64,000 nucleotides of DNA from Oscillospiraceae bacterium. Its GTDB lineage: Bacteria > Bacillota > Clostridia > Oscillospirales > Ruminococcaceae. The stretch covers positions 1,364,001-1,428,000 of the forward strand of contig CP107208.1 of NCBI GenBank assembly GCA_025758045.1. The letters run 5' to 3'. The notes below the pieces were generated by a model. That model was not told where the DNA came from, ran no database searches, and saw only the letters and a program-made list of their open reading frames with translations. Below, one piece after another: positions 63,166 to 64,000 of the stretch (positions are counted from its first letter, which is position 1; every line of letters starts with the position of its first letter). The position numbers and the translations under genes were made by a program.

Positions 63166-64000
63166 ATGCGTTACTGCAAAAAATGTACGATGCCGGATAC
63201 ACGGCCCGGTATTACCTTTGATGCCGAGGGTGTGTGCAGCGCCTGCCGCCATTACGAGAACCGCAAAAATGTGGATTGGGATGCCCGCTTCAAGGAGTTT
63301 GAGGCATACTGCAACAAGTACCGCGGCATGAACGGCCCCGGCGGTTACGACTGCGCCGTTGCCGTTTCCGGCGGCAAGGACAGCCACTTTCAGGTCTGGA
63401 TGCTGAAAGAGGTCATGCACATGAACCCCATCCTGTTCAGCGTGGAGGATAACTTCCCCATGACCCAGGCCGGTATCCACAACCTGAAAAACATCAGCGA
63501 GGAATTCGGCTGCACCATCATCTCCTGCAAGCCCAACATCAAGGTGCAGAAGGTCCTGATGCGCAAATTCTTTGAAAAGTACGGCAAGCCGACCTGGTAC
63601 GTCGACCGCCTGATCTACACCTTCCCGCTGCACATGGCGGCCAAGTTCAACACTCCTATGCTCTGCTATGGCGAGAACGTCAGCTTTGAGTACGGCGGCA
63701 ACGCCGACAAGGAGACCTACTCCGCCATGGACCAGATCGAGAACGGCGTGGCCGTGGGCATGCCCATGGAAGAACTGCTGGGCGACGGCGTGACCGAGAA
63801 GGACCTCTCCCTGACGCTGGCTCCCAGCGCCGAAGAGCGCGCCAAGCTCGACCCGTTCTATATGAGCTACTTTGTGCCTTGGAACAGCTACAAAAACTAC
63901 CAGATCGCCAAGGCCCACGGCTTCCACGACCTGACCCACGAATGGGACCGCACCCACCATGCCGAAAACTTCGACCAGATCGACTCCCGCGCCTACTTGG
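63166..64000 (+). CDS. N-acetyl sugar amidotransferase (WbpG/PseA-like), 5' part
   Basis: The gene runs off the right edge; 278 codons are visible from the ATG at 63166 (AAAAAGGAG upstream). N-terminal CKKC (residues 4-7) and CSAC (25-28) form a zinc site, followed by the PP-loop ATP-pyrophosphatase motif AVSGGKDSHF (about 65-74). Downstream are MLCYGENVSFEYGG and FVPWNSYKNYQIAKAHGF. This matches the WbpG/PseA (TIGR03573) family, which turns an acetamido group of an activated sugar or nonulosonic acid into an acetamidino group, with ammonia supplied by a HisH/HisF-like pair. The partners would be expected just beyond the window. It indicates acetamidino-sugar-decorated surface glycan. Confidence 0.9.
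   Translation, partial: MRYCKKCTMPDTRPGITFDAEGVCSACRHYENRKNVDWDARFKEFEAYCNKYRGMNGPGGYDCAVAVSGGKDSHFQVWMLKEVMHMNPILFSVEDNFPMTQAGIHNLKNISEEFGCTIISCKPNIKVQKVLMRKFFEKYGKPTWYVDRLIYTFPLHMAAKFNTPMLCYGENVSFEYGGNADKETYSAMDQIENGVAVGMPMEELLGDGVTEKDLSLTLAPSAEERAKLDPFYMSYFVPWNSYKNYQIAKAHGFHDLTHEWDRTHHAENFDQIDSRAYL

Overview
The window is a chromosomal segment of a GC-rich Firmicute. The 16S rRNA (37998-39513), together with sortase-anchored surface proteins, clostridial-type GdhA and the absence of outer-membrane genes, points to the Gemmiger/Subdoligranulum-Faecalibacterium part of the Oscillospiraceae, i.e. an anaerobic gut bacterium. The genus is inferred from remembered 16S signatures, not from a search.

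Layout. 1-4.3 kb: end of a TrkA/KtrA-type K+ uptake regulator, a phosphodiesterase and an M24 peptidase read divergently from promoters that seem to share one palindromic -35 box, then MYG1 and a GIY-YIG/GNAT fusion. 4.4-18 kb: a surface region with a wall-anchored propeller-like protein behind a promoter containing a G9 tract, manA, a pilus locus (tip/adhesin, signal-peptidase-like protein, backbone pilin, class B sortase, minor pilin), a lipoprotein plus second sortase, and an LPKTG repeat protein. 18-28.6 kb: a GH3-like protein with a collapsed catalytic barrel and two paralogous two-component systems with exported partner proteins on either side of gdhA. 28.8-37.2 kb: an EF-G/TetM-like GTPase fused to a Rae1/YacP-type NYN nuclease, a membrane/Rossmann domain fused to a GT26 glycosyltransferase, glpK, an ECF sigma/anti-sigma pair, and corA. 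37.6-43.2 kb: a complete rRNA operon (two promoters, 16S, tRNA-Ala, tRNA-Ile, 23S, 5S, tRNA-Lys). 43.2-44.7 kb: an AT-rich islet bounded by a 45-bp direct repeat of the tRNA-Lys 3' end. 45-52.4 kb: LOG protein, diguanylate cyclase, AEC transporter, two YczE-like membrane proteins, BrkB, TetR and ZIP transporter. 52.6-56.5 kb: glycolytic pgk-tpiA-gpmI. 56.7-64 kb: tandem polytopic membrane proteins, another membrane protein and a WbpG/PseA-like sugar amidotransferase, probably surface-glycan genes.

Two G9 homopolymers stand out. One fills part of the spacer between -35 and -10 of the anchored-protein promoter (4395-4403). The other breaks the reading frame of a large membrane protein (57054-57062); loss of one G would restore a 774-residue protein matching its 770-residue tandem paralogue. 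Both look like slipped-strand phase-variation switches acting on the cell surface.

The intergenic DNA also carries several repeat families. The clearest is a MITE (two 172-bp copies and a 79-bp deletion derivative) with GGCAAYACCGCAYAATTC termini and 4-bp AT-only target duplications, one of which has truncated a histidine-phosphatase relic.
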